The notes under the pieces are model-generated. The model was not told the origin of the DNA. It saw only the letters and a list, made by a program, of their open reading frames with translations, and searched no databases. Made by a program: the position numbers and the translations under genes. From Marinobacter salarius (lineage in GTDB: Bacteria; Pseudomonadota; Gammaproteobacteria; Pseudomonadales; Oleiphilaceae), in assembly GCA_000831005.1 (NCBI GenBank), contig CP007152.1:1736001-1800000 (forward strand): a stretch of DNA of 64,000 bases. The letters run 5' to 3'. Below, piece by piece: positions 9,613 through 18,236 of the stretch (position 1 is its first letter; every line of letters starts with the position of its first letter).

Positions 9613-10128
9613 ATGAGAAAAGCTCTAATAGTAGCCATGTCCCGCAACCGGGTCATCGGCCGTAACAACAAGCTGCCGTGGTACTTGCCGGGCGATCTCA
9701 GGTACTTCAAGCAAGCCACCATGGGAAAACCCATCATCATGGGCCGGAAAACCTGGGATTCCATTGGTAGACCCTTGCCCGGGCGAATGAACGTGGTGAT
9801 TTCACGGAATCCGGAATGGGAGGCACCCGCCGGAACGGTTGCGGCAGAATCATTGGAAGACGCATTGGTCAAAGCCGAAGCACAGGCCGAGATTGAAGGC
9901 GGAGATGAAGTCATGATCATCGGCGGTGGGCAGATCTACGCCGAAGCGCTGCCGATGGTGGATCGGATCTACGTCACCCAGGTGCACGCCGAGGTAGAGG
10001 GAGACGCCTTCTTTCCGGAAGTAAACTGGGATGAGTGGGAAGAGCTCGGACGGGAGGATTTCTCCGCGTCCGATAATAACCCTTACGACTACAGCTTCGT
10101 CGTCTACCAGCGCCCAAGTCAGCCTTGA
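9613..10128 (+). CDS. folA: Dihydrofolate reductase FolA
   Basis: A 171-residue reductase that regenerates tetrahydrofolate with NADPH. It begins MRKALIVAMSRNRVIGRNNKLPWYLPGDLRYFK, with the active-site acidic residue in the LPGDLRYFK helix, followed by GRKTWDSIGRPLPGR and MIIGGGQIYAEALP (key residues G, K, S, GG). AAGAGG at 9597-9602 is the likely ribosome site. It is separated from thyA by the paired hairpin elements, so its transcription may be modulated independently. Confidence 0.97.
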   Translation: MRKALIVAMSRNRVIGRNNKLPWYLPGDLRYFKQATMGKPIIMGRKTWDSIGRPLPGRMNVVISRNPEWEAPAGTVAAESLEDALVKAEAQAEIEGGDEVMIIGGGQIYAEALPMVDRIYVTQVHAEVEGDAFFPEVNWDEWEELGREDFSASDNNPYDYSFVVYQRPSQP

Positions 10129-10145
10129 GCGCCTAAGTCAGCAGG

Positions 10146-11658
10146 TCAGCCCTGACGGGGTGGGCGTTTACCAGAAGGCTTGCCACCCTTGCCGGGAGGC
10201 TTGCCCTTCGGGCCTGGGCCACCGCGGCCCTTGGGGCCCTTCTTGAATCCTGCTTGAACCCGCCTGGCTTACCGCCCGGACGGCCACCTTTACGGTCACG
10301 ACGTGGCGGAGCGGTGGCAGAAACCACCGGCAATGCTTCCGGCTGTTCCAGGGGCAGTGAGCCCGGCTGGGATGCCTCCAGATAGCAAGCCAGCGCACCA
10401 GCAACCATCGCAATGTCCATGTCGTTGCGTTCGGCAATTTCATCGAGCAACGCCATCGCCTTGCCCAGCTTGCCATCTTCAGCAAAGCCCAGAAGTTGTG
10501 ATTCAAACTGCTCTTCGCGCATCTTCTTCAGAGCGTTGGGCGAGGGCAGTTCATAGGATTCCATCGGCGAATTGGTGGCGCGCTCAAGCGTGCGCAGCCA
10601 ACTACGCTCACGAGGCGTGACCAGCAGAATCGCCTTGCCTTCACGACCGGCACGGCCGGTGCGGCCAACCCGGTGAATGTAGCTTCGGTGTCGTAAGGCA
10701 CGTCGTAGTTGATTACGTGAGTAATGCGGGGGACATCAAGGCCGCGGGCCGCAACATCGGTTGCCACGATGATGTCTTTCTTGCCGCGCTTGAGGTCTTC
10801 CACTGTCTGCTCACGCTGGCGCTGGTTCAGGTCACCGTTCAGCGGCGCTACGGCATGGCCGCGTGCGGATAGTTTTTCAGCCAGCAACGTGGTTTCCGCT
10901 TTCGTCCGCACAAAAATAATGGCGGCGTCGAGCGGTTCCACTTCCAGAATGCGGGTCAATGCGTCCAGTTTGCGTTCGGCATACACTGGCAGCACAAACT
11001 GCGAAATGCGTTCAACCGTGCGGGTCTCGCTCTCGATTTTCACTTCCGTGGCGTCGCGCAAATAGGTCTGGGCGACCTTCTTGATCTGCGGCGGCATGGT
11101 TGCCGAGAACAACGCGCGTTGGCAGTTGTCCGGGGTCTTTGCCAGGATCGCTTCCACGTCGTCTATGAAACCCATGCGCAGCATTTCGTCGGCTTCGTCC
11201 AGTACCAGCGCCTTGAGGCTGTCCAGCTTCAGTGTGCCCTTGCGGAGGTGATCCAGCATTCGGCCAGGGGTGCCCACAATCACCTGGGCGCCGCGACGCA
11301 GGCCCTTGATCTGAGGGAAAAAGTCCTGGCCGCCATAGATAGGCAGTACATGAAAGTTGCGGAACTTGCTGGCATAGGTGGTAAACGCCTCGGCCACCTG
11401 GATGGCCAGTTCCCGCGTGGGTGCCAGAACCAGAATCTGTGGTTCCATAACAGACGCGTCGATCCGGCTCAGCAAAGGCAGCGCAAAGGCGGCGGTTTTA
11501 CCGGTACCCGTTTGGGCAACACCCAGTAAGTGTTTGCCAGCCAACAGCGCAGGGATCGTCTGGGCCTGTATGGGAGAGGGCTTTTCATAGCCAACGGCGG
11601 CAACTGCTTCAAGGACAGCGGGATCCAGGCCGAGGTCGGCAAAAGACAATTCAGACAT
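10146..11658 (-). CDS. deaD: DEAD-box RNA helicase, DeaD/CsdA-like, short C terminus, two frameshifts
   Basis: An ATP-dependent RNA helicase closest in sequence to DeaD (CsdA), which helps ribosome assembly and RNA decay in the cold. In order: Q motif (GYEKPSPIQAQTIP), AQTGTGKTAA, PTRELAIQ, TPGRMLDHL, DEAD, SAT, and in the second domain IIFVRTK, ATDVAARGLDV and HRVGRTGRAG. Losses of one base at 10681 and near 10249-10251 break the frame; repair gives 504 residues. The tail is a Gly/Lys/Pro-rich stretch (GGRPGGKPGG, KGKPPGKGGK), and the RNA-binding domain that ends E. coli DeaD is not seen. ATG at 11658 is chosen because it matches the family start (MSELSFADLGL). Confidence 0.88.
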
Positions 11659-11856
11659 TAATTTACTCAGAATTCGGAGGGTAGGGCATTGCAATGCAAT
11701 GCGTGTTATGGCGGGGATTATAACTGGTTTGTTGTGTCTTTAACACGGCTAATGCTGTTAGTGCTGTAGGTAGTTGCCGGCGATGACGGTTGCGTTGCGG
11801 GGGGAACTTCGGCAATCTCCCGGTTGTTTCGGATAGGATGCTAATGAGGCAGGCTG

Positions 11857-12645
11857 ATGAATTTTGACGAATTGATGGAAAAGACCGCCAGCGGTGGGAG
11901 CGTTACTATCCCGACGACCTGGGCTCAGGGGCGCGCTTCTTTTGGCGGCCTGATTGCCGCCCTGGTATTTGACCGGATGGCCCAGGTGGTAGCCCCGGGA
12001 CGCCCCATGCGTTCAATGCAGGTGTCCTTTGTGGGCCCGGTAACGCCGGATGAGCCAGCGACAGTCGAGGCTGAAATTCTGCGGGAAGGCAAGGCCGTCA
12101 GCCAGGTTATGGGGCGCATTGTCCAGGGCGGAGAGCCGAAGCTGGTGGCGCTGGCGAGCTTTGGTGGCGATAGGGAGTCGGCAGTGGCGGTTGAGCCACT
12201 CGTTGCTCCAGAGGCGAGGGCCGTTGGGGATTGCCAGGCATTGCCCTACATCAAGGGCGTGACCCCGGAGTTTACCCAGCACATTGAAATGCGCTGGGCG
12301 TTCGGAGGCATGCCTTTCAGCGGTATCGGCGGTCGCGAGATGGGCGGGTGGATGCAGTTCAGGGAGGCGCCAGAAGCCATTACCGATGCTCATATTGTGG
12401 CGCTCGTTGACGCCTGGCCGCCTGCCGTGCTGCCACACCTGAAATCGCCGGCGCCAGCCAGTTCCCTGAGTTGGGCGTTGGATATCATGCATCCGAGGCC
12501 AAAAATCGGGCCGGATGACTGGTTGCTGTATCGCGCCACCATTGATCAGGCCGGTGCCGGGTACGGCCATACTCAGGCCGGTATCTGGACAAGCCGTGGT
12601 GAGCTGATGGCGACTAGCCGCCAGACGGTGACGGTGTTCGGGTAG
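11857..12645 (+). CDS. Thioesterase-superfamily (TesB-like hotdog) protein
   Basis: A 262-residue protein with the double-hotdog layout of acyl-CoA thioesterases of the TesB/4HBT_3 group. Conserved features are the N-terminal WAQGRASFGGLIAAL, then RPMRSMQVSFVGPV, and in the second half HIEMRWAFGG, LVDAWPPAVL and ASSLSWALD with the final YRATIDQAGAGYGHTQAGIW (key residues H, W, D, G). It would hydrolyse acyl-CoA thioesters; the chain length preferred cannot be told. It converges on the dehalogenase-like gene with a 3-base gap. The 198 bp before it show nothing I can identify. Confidence 0.8.
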   Translation: MNFDELMEKTASGGSVTIPTTWAQGRASFGGLIAALVFDRMAQVVAPGRPMRSMQVSFVGPVTPDEPATVEAEILREGKAVSQVMGRIVQGGEPKLVALASFGGDRESAVAVEPLVAPEARAVGDCQALPYIKGVTPEFTQHIEMRWAFGGMPFSGIGGREMGGWMQFREAPEAITDAHIVALVDAWPPAVLPHLKSPAPASSLSWALDIMHPRPKIGPDDWLLYRATIDQAGAGYGHTQAGIWTSRGELMATSRQTVTVFG

Positions 12646-12648
12646 CAA

Positions 12649-13563
12649 TCAGGACATGGCGGCTTCAGGCCGCCATTTCAGACTTGCAGCGTCGATGATG
12701 ATGCGGGCGAAGTCGTCCGGGGAGTCTTCCTGCAGGAAGTGGCCACCGCGTAAGGTGATGTGCGGCTGGCCATGGGCGCCGGGAATGCGGCGTTGCATGT
12801 AGCGGTCTCCACCCCGGGTAATGGGGTCGCCGCTACTGAAGCAGGTAATAAACGGCTTTTTCCAGGTTTCCAGAATGCGCCAGGCCGCCTTGTTGGCATC
12901 GCTTGAGGGGTCTTCGGCGGAAACGGGGACCAGTTTCGGGAATGCACGGGCACCTGCCTTGAATTCTGCAGATGGGAAAGGTGCTTCATAGGCTGCGATT
13001 TCGGCCTTGCTCAAGGCCCTTTCCGTTCCAAGCTGAACAATCCGTCCGACTGGAAACCACGGGCTGTGGGTGGCAAAGGTTTTCCACAGCGTGAATACGG
13101 CAGGCACTGGGGTGTCCCCCGTCGGCAGCATGCCGTTGCCGACAATGATCCGGCGGAAGAGTTGAGGGTGTTCGGCCGCCAGTCGCAGGCCCAGGAGTGA
13201 CCCCCAGTTCTGGCAGACCAGAGTGATGTTCTTCAGGCCCTGAGCCTTAAGCCACTCGGACAGCCACGCCATGTGGCGTTCGTAACTGTAGTCGCTTACA
13301 TTGGCTGGCTTATCGGATTTACCGAACCCGATCAGGTCGGGAGCCAGTACCCGATGCCCCGCTTCTGCCACCAGTGGGATCATGTGACGATAAAGGTACG
13401 ACCACGATGGCTCGCCGTGCAGCATCAGCACGGGCGATGCGTCCCTCGGGCCTTCGTCTACATAGTGCATTCTCAGGCCTGGCTCTACGTCCAGATAATG
13501 AGGGGAAAAAGGGTAATCCGGAAGACCTGCGAAGCGGGCTTCATCGGTTCTCAGAATACGCAT
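12649..13563 (-). CDS. Haloalkane dehalogenase-like alpha/beta hydrolase with Asp-to-Asn nucleophile
   Basis: The 304-residue protein looks like subfamily I haloalkane dehalogenases (DhlA type), which hydrolyse carbon-halogen bonds through an aspartyl ester. HGEPSWSYLYR (oxyanion and halide region, residues 49-59), the general acid in SSGDPITRG (D246) and the histidine in GGHFLQED (H275) are all in place. The nucleophile elbow, normally DWG, reads CQNWGSLLGL, with Asn119 (codon AAC) where Asp is expected. This could be an inactive or re-purposed hydrolase. It could also be an enzyme that regains Asp by deamidation, as reported for the DhlA D124N mutant. Confidence 0.85.
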   Translation of the reverse strand: MRILRTDEARFAGLPDYPFSPHYLDVEPGLRMHYVDEGPRDASPVLMLHGEPSWSYLYRHMIPLVAEAGHRVLAPDLIGFGKSDKPANVSDYSYERHMAWLSEWLKAQGLKNITLVCQNWGSLLGLRLAAEHPQLFRRIIVGNGMLPTGDTPVPAVFTLWKTFATHSPWFPVGRIVQLGTERALSKAEIAAYEAPFPSAEFKAGARAFPKLVPVSAEDPSSDANKAAWRILETWKKPFITCFSSGDPITRGGDRYMQRRIPGAHGQPHITLRGGHFLQEDSPDDFARIIIDAASLKWRPEAAMS

Positions 13564-13685
13564 GCCATCGACTGTCCTGACTGAGTGGTTGCGTGGCTGG
13601 TGTTACTGCAGCCTTCAGGAATCAGGATAAATCAGATGGGAATTTTGTGTGTTTGGTTTACGTAACAGTGCGTTGACTGTTTGAA

Positions 13686-13934
13686 TCAGGATGCTTTGCT
13701 GAAGAGTTCGTCTGGGTCGTCAAGCCGCGCCAATGCTGCGTCGCAGCAATTCAGAGCACCACAGTCGTCTGCCGAGCATAAGGCAAGTGTCTGACAGTGG
13801 TCGTTATGGGGCCGCATTTCTTCGTTGCGGAAAATTCGGCTCCGGGACAGGGTGGAGCGACAATGCCCGCACAGTAAAGTGGGTACGGCACTGCTCTCTG
13901 AAGCGATGGCGTTGTAATGTTCTGTTTGTTGCAT
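13686..13934 (-). CDS. Small cysteine-rich protein, possible zinc ribbon
   Basis: Not recognised. This 82-residue protein has seven cysteines: C22 and C25 in LCGHC, then C47, C53, C58 and the pair C63-C64. His24 and His46 add possible metal ligands. The pattern suggests zinc or iron-sulfur binding. A strong ribosome site (TGGAGG, 7 bases before the ATG) on the minus strand supports expression. It stands alone between the dehalogenase-like gene and another unknown gene, with about 120-135 bp of featureless DNA on each side. Confidence 0.65.
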   Translation of the reverse strand: MQQTEHYNAIASESSAVPTLLCGHCRSTLSRSRIFRNEEMRPHNDHCQTLALCSADDCGALNCCDAALARLDDPDELFSKAS

Positions 13935-14069
13935 AAATAAACCTCCATTAGCTCCAACGTAAGGGCGAACTGTGACAATTCAAAGTCAGTTCAACGAGAA
14001 ATAGGGCAAGAACTACGAAAGAATGCCCGAAAGCTCATTTGTCAGGACGACTTCATTATCAGGACGGTT

Positions 14070-14543
14070 TCAATGATCCGGGTCGGCAACCGGGCGACGG
14101 TTCGAGCGTTTGTCCTCCCAGTCCAGGGATTTCGGGTCGTACCAGCCGATTCTGTCGAGGACCTTTTCCCGTGTGGCAGGCGACAGCGTTGGCCACAGCT
14201 CCTGAAAGTCTTCCAGTCCCTGCTCCCGTTGGCGTGCCTGTTTACTCTGCAAACGCCGCAGGATCTGCGGCAACTGCAGGGCTTCGCCCAACTGGCCCGG
14301 TATCAGTACTTCCTGGCCCATCACTTTGCGGCGGTGCGTTCTGGCTGCCAGCACACGATTGAGAGCAGCGACCGCATCCAGCGCCGTTTCAATATCAAAC
14401 TCTTCGTTATCCAATGTCGCGACCTGTTTAACGAATGACCAATAACCGTCCACTATAACCTGAAAGTCGCTAGACTGGCCACGATGGCGTGGTAGTCTAG
14501 GCCCATTCAGATCCGCAGCCCACCTACTGTGAGACGACGACAC
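14070..14543 (-). CDS. Hypothetical soluble protein
   Basis: Not recognised. The 157-residue frame is rich in charged and helical sequence (EEFDIETALDAVAALNRVL, REQGLEDFQELWPTLSPATR), with no signal peptide or membrane segment, and ends in a basic, proline-containing tail. The ATG at 14543 lies 22 bases from the start of the divergent permease gene. A GTG at 14453 (VDGYWSFVKQV) is an alternative that leaves more room for promoters. Neither start has a convincing ribosome site. Confidence 0.5.
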   Translation of the reverse strand: MSSSHSRWAADLNGPRLPRHRGQSSDFQVIVDGYWSFVKQVATLDNEEFDIETALDAVAALNRVLAARTHRRKVMGQEVLIPGQLGEALQLPQILRRLQSKQARQREQGLEDFQELWPTLSPATREKVLDRIGWYDPKSLDWEDKRSNRRPVADPDH

Positions 14544-14564
14544 CCAGGTTCAGGGAATTTCACT

Positions 14565-15680
14565 ATGTACGGAAAACTCGAGACACGGACCTTTCTGGCC
14601 ATGCTGGTTGGGGTTTCCCTGGCGTTCATTCTGCTGATGAAGCCTTTTTTTGGCCCTATTTTCTGGGCCGTGGCCATTGCGCTGATCTTTCATCCGGTTC
14701 GAGAGTACCTGGCCCGGCGGTTGGGCGACCGTCCCAATACCATTGCCCTGCTAACGCTACTGATCTGCATGGTGATCGTGGTCATACCGGTGCTGGCGTT
14801 GGTGACGTCGCTGGTGGCAGAGGGGTTGTCCCTCTATCAGCGAATCCAGGAAGGGCAACTACGCCCCGGCGACTACATCGACAGGGTTATCCAGTCGTTT
14901 CCGGCCATTGAGTCGTTTTTCGCCCAGTTTGGTTTGGACTTCGCAGAGGTGAGGGATCGCGTGGTCAGCGGCTTCGTGGGGGGCAGTCAGTTTCTGGCGA
15001 AACAGGCGCTCGGTTTTGGGCAGAATACGTTTCAGTTCTTTCTGGGGCTGGCGCTGATGATCTACCTGGCGTTTTTCCTTCTCCGTGATGGCAGCAAACT
15101 GGTGGATCTGTTGATTCGTGCGCTGCCGCTGGGGGACGAACGTGAGCGTCTGTTGTTTGCCAAGTTTGCAGAGGTCACGCGGGCCACGGTCAAGGGCAAC
15201 TTGTTGATCGCCGTTATCCAGGGCGCGCTTGGGGGCGGTATTTTCTGGCTTCTGGGTATTCAGGGTGCGCTGCTCTGGGGGGTGGTGATGGCGATTGTGT
15301 CCCTGCTTCCCGCCGTTGGCGCGGCGTTGGTCTGGGTTCCTGCGGCTCTCTACCTGGCCGCGACAGGGGAGATGGTGTCGGCAATTGTGCTAACGGCGTT
15401 CGGGGTGGTCGTGATCGGGCTCGCGGACAATCTGCTCCGGCCTGTTTTCGTTGGCCGGGATACCAAACTGCCAGACTACATCGTTTTGCTCTCTACCCTG
15501 GGTGGGATAGTGATGTTCGGCATCAATGGATTTGTGATGGGGCCATTGGTCGCGGCTCTGTTCATGGCGTTCTGGGGTATTTTCATACGCGAGTTTGGGG
15601 AATCGAATGAGGCCCCGTCAGTGAATGTGTCTGTCCCCGCTACAGAATCACAACAATCGGACCGGTCCGACGGTGCTTAG
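14565..15680 (+). CDS. AI-2E family transporter (UPF0118 membrane protein)
   Basis: A 371-residue inner-membrane protein with about eight hydrophobic segments. These include the opening TM pair (FLAMLVGVSLAFILLM), the segment FFLGLALMIYLAFFLLRDG and the conserved end FGINGFVMGPLVAALFMAFW (key residues G, F, GP). The family includes E. coli TqsA (autoinducer-2 export) and sodium/proton antiporters, so the substrate is undecided. ATG at 14565 is preferred because the preceding codons are not hydrophobic or conserved. Confidence 0.87.
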   Translation: MYGKLETRTFLAMLVGVSLAFILLMKPFFGPIFWAVAIALIFHPVREYLARRLGDRPNTIALLTLLICMVIVVIPVLALVTSLVAEGLSLYQRIQEGQLRPGDYIDRVIQSFPAIESFFAQFGLDFAEVRDRVVSGFVGGSQFLAKQALGFGQNTFQFFLGLALMIYLAFFLLRDGSKLVDLLIRALPLGDERERLLFAKFAEVTRATVKGNLLIAVIQGALGGGIFWLLGIQGALLWGVVMAIVSLLPAVGAALVWVPAALYLAATGEMVSAIVLTAFGVVVIGLADNLLRPVFVGRDTKLPDYIVLLSTLGGIVMFGINGFVMGPLVAALFMAFWGIFIREFGESNEAPSVNVSVPATESQQSDRSDGA

Positions 15681-15761
15681 AATATGTTAGTCTTTCGTCG
15701 TAATGTCCATCCTGTAGGGACTGGCAACACAATAAAAAACGACAGGTAACTGGAGTAGATC

Positions 15762-16187
15762 ATGGCTAGGCAGATATTCACTCACGTCCGTATATTGGCT
15801 GCTGTCTTCGTGGGGGCAATGGCTCTGGCGTTGGCGCCCGTTGTGTCAGCAAACGATACCGTGGCGCTTAAGAATGCCCTTTATGCGGCGGGTTATGACA
15901 TCAACAATGTCAGTCCGCAAATGGACGACACCACTCGCTCGGCGTTGACCGCGTTTCAAAAGGATCAGGGTTTGAACGCCTCTGGTGTACTTGATGACGC
16001 CACCAAGAAAGCGCTGGGTATGGTTCACGTTCAGGTCGCGGCGGCTGGGTCGTCCGGCAACGCCGGAGCGTCACAGGATTCAGGCACTTCCAGCGCGGCC
16101 GCCGAGCCGGAAAGAGAAAAGTCGGCGGAGCAGGCGCAAGAGGATGATATAGAAGAAGATGACGACGGTGGCTGGTCCTTCTTCTAG
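15762..16187 (+). CDS. Secreted peptidoglycan-binding (PG_binding_1) protein
   Basis: A 141-residue envelope protein. Residues 1-30 form a signal peptide ending near VVSA-ND. Residues 33-87 form one peptidoglycan-binding repeat (LKNALYAAGYDI, TRSALTAFQKDQGL, DGVLDDATKKAL type; key residues L, G, F, Q, G, LD). A Ser/Ala/Gly-rich linker and a strongly acidic tail (DDIEEDDDGG) end in WSFF. CTGGAG precedes the ATG. There is no catalytic domain, so it may tether a partner to the wall. Confidence 0.82.
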   Translation: MARQIFTHVRILAAVFVGAMALALAPVVSANDTVALKNALYAAGYDINNVSPQMDDTTRSALTAFQKDQGLNASGVLDDATKKALGMVHVQVAAAGSSGNAGASQDSGTSSAAAEPEREKSAEQAQEDDIEEDDDGGWSFF

Positions 16188-16218
16188 GCCCTGATAACCG
16201 TTTTTCCTGCCTGAATTC

Positions 16219-16247
16219 GGGCCCGGGGTAGTCGCTACCCCGGGCCC
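16219..16247. terminator. Bidirectional hairpin between the wall-binding gene and ilvD
   Basis: A perfect 13-bp stem (16219-16231 with 16235-16247, GGGCCCGGGGTAG) closes a TCG loop between two convergent genes. The T-run is poor on the plus side and short on the minus side, but position and stability fit transcription termination in both directions. Confidence 0.7.
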
Positions 16248-16255
16248 GCGTGCGT

Positions 16256-18091
16256 TTAGCCTAATTTTTCCAGGTTTCTGACCGCGCCCTTGTCGGCGCT
16301 GGTTGCCAGCAACGCATAAGCCTTCAGCGCTGCCGAGACTTTGCGCGGCCGCGACAATTCGGGCTTCCAGCCTTTCTCATCCCGCTCCTCACGTCGCCGA
16401 TCGAGTTCGTTCTGGTCTATCTCCACGTTGATGGACCGGTTGGGAATGTCGATACGGATCAGGTCACCGTTCTCGATCAACCCAATGGCGCCACCTGCAG
16501 CCGCTTCAGGGGAGGCATGGCCAATGGAAAGGCCTGAGGTGCCACCGGAGAAGCGGCCGTCAGTCAGCAGGGCACACTCTTTACCCAGCCCCTTGGACTT
16601 CAGGTAACTGGTGGGATAGAGCATTTCCTGCATACCGGGGCCGCCCTGAGGGCCTTCGTAGCGAATAATGACCACCTCTCCAGGCTGGACCTCGTCGTTG
16701 AGGATGCCTTCGACCGCGGTATCCTGGCTTTCGAATACTCGTGCCTTGCCTTCAAAGACGTAGATGCTTTCGTCCACGCCGGCCGTCTTGACCACGCAGC
16801 CGTCCAGGGCAATATTGCCGAAGAGAACCGCCAGGCCGCCTTCAGATGAGTAGGCATTTTCAACGGAACGAATACAGCCTGCCTCGCGGTCGCCATCAAG
16901 GGAGGGCCAGCGGGTGCTTTGGCTGAAGGCGGTCTGAGTGGGAATGCCGGCAGGACCGGCCTTGTAGAATTCGACCACTTCAGGGGTGGGCTCCTGCATG
17001 ATGTCCCAGGTTTTCAGGGCCTCGCGCATGGTTCTGCTGTGTACGGTTGGCAGGTCGGTGTTGATCAGTCCGCCCCGTTCCAGTTCGCCAAGGATGCCCA
17101 TGATGCCGCCAGCGCGATGAACGTCCTCCATATGATACTTGGGGGAATTCGGCGCCACCTTGCAAAGTTGGGGTACCCGGCGGGACAACAGGTCAATTTC
17201 GTTGAGGGTGAACGGCACGCCGCCCTCCTGGGCCGCAGCCAGCAAATGCAGGATGGTGTTGGTGGAGCCGCCCATGGCGATGTCCATCACCATGGCGTTC
17301 TCGAACGCTTCCATGGAGGCAATGCTCAGAGGCAGCACGCTGGCGTCGTCATCCTCGTAATAGCGGCGGGCATTCTCCACAATCTGTCTTCCGGCTTTCA
17401 GGAACAGGGCTTCGCGGTCCGAGTGGGTAGCGAGCATTGAGCCGTTCCCGGGCAAAGCCAGGCCAATGGCTTCGGTGAGGCAGTTCATGGAGTTGGCTGT
17501 AAACATGCCGGAACAGGAGCCGCAGGTGGGGCAGGCGCTGCGTTCGTACTCTGCGACGGTTTCGTCATCCGCATTCGGGTCGGCAGCGATGACCATGGCA
17601 TCCACCAGGTCGAGTTTGTGCTCCGAGAGTTTGGTCTTGCCAGCTTCCATGGGGCCACCGGAGACGAAAATGGCGGGAATGTTCAGGCGCATGGCGGCCA
17701 TCAGCATGCCCGGGGTGATCTTGTCGCAGTTAGAGATGCAGACCAGGGCATCAGCGCAGTGGGCGTTGACCATGTATTCCACGGAGTCAGCGATGATCTC
17801 GCGGGAAGGTAGGGAGTACAGCATCCCGTCATGCCCCATCGCAATGCCGTCGTCCACGGCAATGGTGTTGAATTCCTTGGCAACGCCGCCGGCTTGCTCG
17901 ATTTCCCGGCAGACCAACTGCCCCAGATCCTTGAGGTGTACATGGCCGGGAACGAACTGAGTAAAGGAATTGGCAACGGCGATGATGGGTTTGCCAAAGT
18001 CTTCATTCTTCATGCCGGTGGCGCGCCAAAGAGCACGTGCGCCAGCCATATTGCGGCCTGCGGTAGATGTCCGCGAACGATACTGGGGCAT
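16256..18091 (-). CDS. ilvD: Dihydroxy-acid dehydratase IlvD
   Basis: The iron-sulfur enzyme of branched-chain amino-acid synthesis that converts dihydroxy acids to 2-oxo acids. The 611-residue protein has cluster cysteines in [10 protein letters not shown] and [17 protein letters not shown], plus [16 protein letters not shown] and the C-terminal [18 protein letters not shown] region (key residues C, D, S, G). The frame stays open further upstream, but ATG at 18091 gives [26 protein letters not shown], exactly the family start. It stands alone, without other ilv genes. Confidence 0.96.
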   Translation of the reverse strand: MPQYRSRTSTAGRNMAGARALWRATGMKNEDFGKPIIAVANSFTQFVPGHVHLKDLGQLVCREIEQAGGVAKEFNTIAVDDGIAMGHDGMLYSLPSREIIADSVEYMVNAHCADALVCISNCDKITPGMLMAAMRLNIPAIFVSGGPMEAGKTKLSEHKLDLVDAMVIAADPNADDETVAEYERSACPTCGSCSGMFTANSMNCLTEAIGLALPGNGSMLATHSDREALFLKAGRQIVENARRYYEDDDASVLPLSIASMEAFENAMVMDIAMGGSTNTILHLLAAAQEGGVPFTLNEIDLLSRRVPQLCKVAPNSPKYHMEDVHRAGGIMGILGELERGGLINTDLPTVHSRTMREALKTWDIMQEPTPEVVEFYKAGPAGIPTQTAFSQSTRWPSLDGDREAGCIRSVENAYSSEGGLAVLFGNIALDGCVVKTAGVDESIYVFEGKARVFESQDTAVEGILNDEVQPGEVVIIRYEGPQGGPGMQEMLYPTSYLKSKGLGKECALLTDGRFSGGTSGLSIGHASPEAAAGGAIGLIENGDLIRIDIPNRSINVEIDQNELDRRREERDEKGWKPELSRPRKVSAALKAYALLATSADKGAVRNLEKLG

Positions 18092-18236
18092 GGTTGTCTG
18101 GTCTCTCTTCTTTAACTGGGTCGGAAAATGGAACGCAAGAGGATACCAGATTACCCCTTGATCGCATGGTTGTTTTGGGATTCCGCGCTTACAATGTGTA
18201 ACAGAACGAACGAATAACTGATCGAGGAGTAGTCCT

